Shown: piece by piece, positions 4,317-5,123 of the stretch
Position numbering within the stretch: position 1 is the first letter of the stretch
How the letters are laid out: the number at the start of each line of letters is the position of its first letter
Assembly: GCF_004358205.1 (NCBI RefSeq)
Contig: NZ_SMYO01000062.1
Span: 1-5,123, forward strand
Length of the DNA: 5,123 nt
Reading direction: 5' to 3'
Source: Bacillus salipaludis
GTDB taxonomy: Bacteria; Bacillota; Bacilli; Bacillales_B; DSM-18226
Translations under genes and position numbers: made by a program
Notes under the pieces: generated by a model
Databases searched by the model: none
The model's input: only the letters and a program-made list of their open reading frames with translations
Told to the model about the DNA's origin: nothing

Positions 4317-4898
4317 ATGAAAAAAATTTTATTATTGTTGGCTAATGGCTTTGAAGCAGTAGAAGCAAGTGTATTTACAGATGTGCTAGGTTGGAATAAA
4401 TGGGAGGGAGACGGTTCAACTGAGGTCGTGACAGTTGGTCTTCGGAATAAATTAACTTGTACATGGAATTTTACTGTCACACCCGAAAAAACGGTCAATA
4501 ATATTCAATTAGATGAATTTGATGCACTTGCTATTCCAGGAGGATTTGAAGAAGCTGGTTTTTACGAAGATGCCTTCAGTACGCCATTTTTAAATGTTAT
4601 CCAACATTTTCATACAAAGCAGAAGCCGATTGCTAGTATCTGTGTTGCATCATTAGCACTTGGCAAAAGTGGAATTCTTACGGGTAAAAAAGCCACCACA
4701 TACAATCATCCAACGAGTAAACGAAAAGATCAGTTAAAGAATTTCGGTGCAGTTGTACAAAATGATTTAATTGTTCAGGATGGAAATATTATTACATCTT
4801 CAAATCCAGGTACAGCTTTTGATGTTGCATTTTTATTACTCGAAAAGCTAACATCTAAAGAGAACGCAGATCATGTAAAAGAGCTTATGGGATTTTAA
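4317..4898 (+). CDS. DJ-1/PfpI-family protein
   Basis: The product is a 193-residue single-domain protein of the DJ-1/ThiJ/PfpI superfamily, probably cytoplasmic and dimeric. It begins with the typical first strand MKKILLLLANGFEAVE, where Glu16 matches the conserved glutamate next to the active cysteine of DJ-1. Next is the AIPGG loop (72-76). The nucleophile elbow is SICVASLALGKSGIL, with Cys109 as the reactive cysteine. YNHPTS carries His131 where DJ-1 has its active-site histidine. TSSNPGTAFDVAFLLLEKL (160-178) is the conserved C-terminal block. Proteins with this arrangement act as glyoxalases or as chaperone or oxidative-stress proteins; which applies here is unknown. The real start is ATG 4317: an ATG five bases earlier (4312) reads Met-Ile-stop, and its stop overlaps this start. 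The ribosome binding site lies 10 bases upstream. The divergent Lrp-type gene probably regulates it. The gene is intact and ends before a terminator at 4955. Confidence 0.93.
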   Translation: MKKILLLLANGFEAVEASVFTDVLGWNKWEGDGSTEVVTVGLRNKLTCTWNFTVTPEKTVNNIQLDEFDALAIPGGFEEAGFYEDAFSTPFLNVIQHFHTKQKPIASICVASLALGKSGILTGKKATTYNHPTSKRKDQLKNFGAVVQNDLIVQDGNIITSSNPGTAFDVAFLLLEKLTSKENADHVKELMGF

Positions 4899-4914
4899 GA
4901 ACAATTGTGAAATA

Positions 4915-4942
4915 TTGTACTTACACTTACGTGTGCTATAGT
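4915..4942 (+). promoter_or_regulatory. Possible promoter directly upstream of a terminator
   Basis: TTGTAC (4915-4920) and TATAGT (4937-4942) are 16 bases apart and fit sigma-A moderately (about 4 of 6 and 5 of 6). Transcription would start near 4949, and the terminator at 4955-4979 would stop it almost at once. It may therefore be chance similarity. Confidence 0.2.
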
Positions 4943-4954
4943 TTCATAACAAAT

Positions 4955-4979
4955 GGGCTGTTTTGGGCAGTCCTTTTTT
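4955..4979 (+). terminator. Rho-independent terminator of the DJ-1-family gene
   Basis: Arms GGGCTG (4955-4960) and CAGTCC (4968-4973), with one G-T wobble, enclose a 7-base loop and lead into six T. It lies 56 bases after the stop of the plus-strand gene. The minus strand lacks a T tract on the other side, so it acts rightward only. Confidence 0.8.
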
Positions 4980-5068
4980 CATTGCCGTTATTGAACTGAT
5001 ATGAACGAAACTGTCAACCCACCACACCCAAATGTTTTTATTTAGCGTTTTATTCAGTATGAATAGAG

Positions 5069-5123
5069 TTATTCCTTGTTCAACTTATAGACCAAATATC
5101 CTTTCGGATCTAGCTTGTCAAGG
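5069..5123 (-). CDS. Possible C-terminal end of a minus-strand gene entering from the right edge
   Basis: Reading from 5122 leftward gives 17 codons (LDKLDPKGYLVYKLNKE) and then TAA at 5071-5069. It is the only minus-strand frame open at the edge, and its composition (Lys, Leu, Tyr, a PKG turn) looks like a real protein end. The piece is too short to name. Bases 4980-5068, between it and the terminator, hold nothing I recognise, and no minus-strand terminator was seen there. Confidence 0.35.
   Translation of the reverse strand, partial: LDKLDPKGYLVYKLNKE

Noticed and set aside
4217..4498. Minus-strand open frame of 93 codons overlapping the start of the DJ-1-family gene
   Set aside because: It is antisense to a clearly recognised gene, matches no family I know, and its composition is low-complexity. 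It is a shadow frame.
1..5123. CRISPR array, tRNA or rRNA genes, prophage structural genes
   Set aside because: No regularly spaced repeats, cloverleaf-like segments, rRNA motifs or phage-like coding regions were seen on either strand.

Overview
The window looks like chromosome from a low-GC Gram-positive bacterium, most likely a Bacillaceae member (Bacillus or a relative). The reasons are the AT-rich coding sequence, strong AGGAGG-type ribosome binding sites, a TTG start, rho-independent terminators with T tracts, and a short lipoprotein with an LVGC lipobox. No rRNA, tRNA or CRISPR array was seen.

Bases 1 to about 850 are the left part of an IS110-family insertion sequence on the minus strand. 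It has 200 codons of a DEDD transposase that runs off the window, and about 250 noncoding bases upstream of that gene. The noncoding part has a promoter and folds into stem-loops, as expected for the bridge (seek) RNA of this family. One internal loop carries a 15-base stretch that repeats, with one mismatch, the DNA just outside the presumed end of the element (760-774 against 851-865). That is what a target-binding guide next to its own integration site should look like. The flanking sequence also resembles an intergenic repeat (AACGGGTGC-type) that recurs at 1770, 2701 and, more loosely, 1916 and 3662-3707.

Bases 850-2760 form an accessory-looking stretch on the plus strand. It holds an unrecognised 287-residue protein with beta-propeller-like repeats, a 290-base spacer with two terminator-like hairpins and repeat copies, a 121-residue lipoprotein, and the 3' remnant of an aspartate/glutamate racemase gene. 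A strong terminator, probably working in both directions, closes the stretch.

Bases 2761-3600 (minus) encode a complete XerC/D-like tyrosine recombinase. Bases 3733-4898 hold a divergent pair: an Lrp/AsnC-type regulator (minus) and a DJ-1/PfpI-family protein (plus). They share a 143-base AT-rich control region, so the regulator probably acts on the pair. The DJ-1 gene ends at a good terminator, and the right edge may contain the last 17 codons of a minus-strand gene.

The most interesting feature is the IS110 bridge-RNA candidate, because its apparent target is a dispersed, terminator-associated repeat present several times in this same window.
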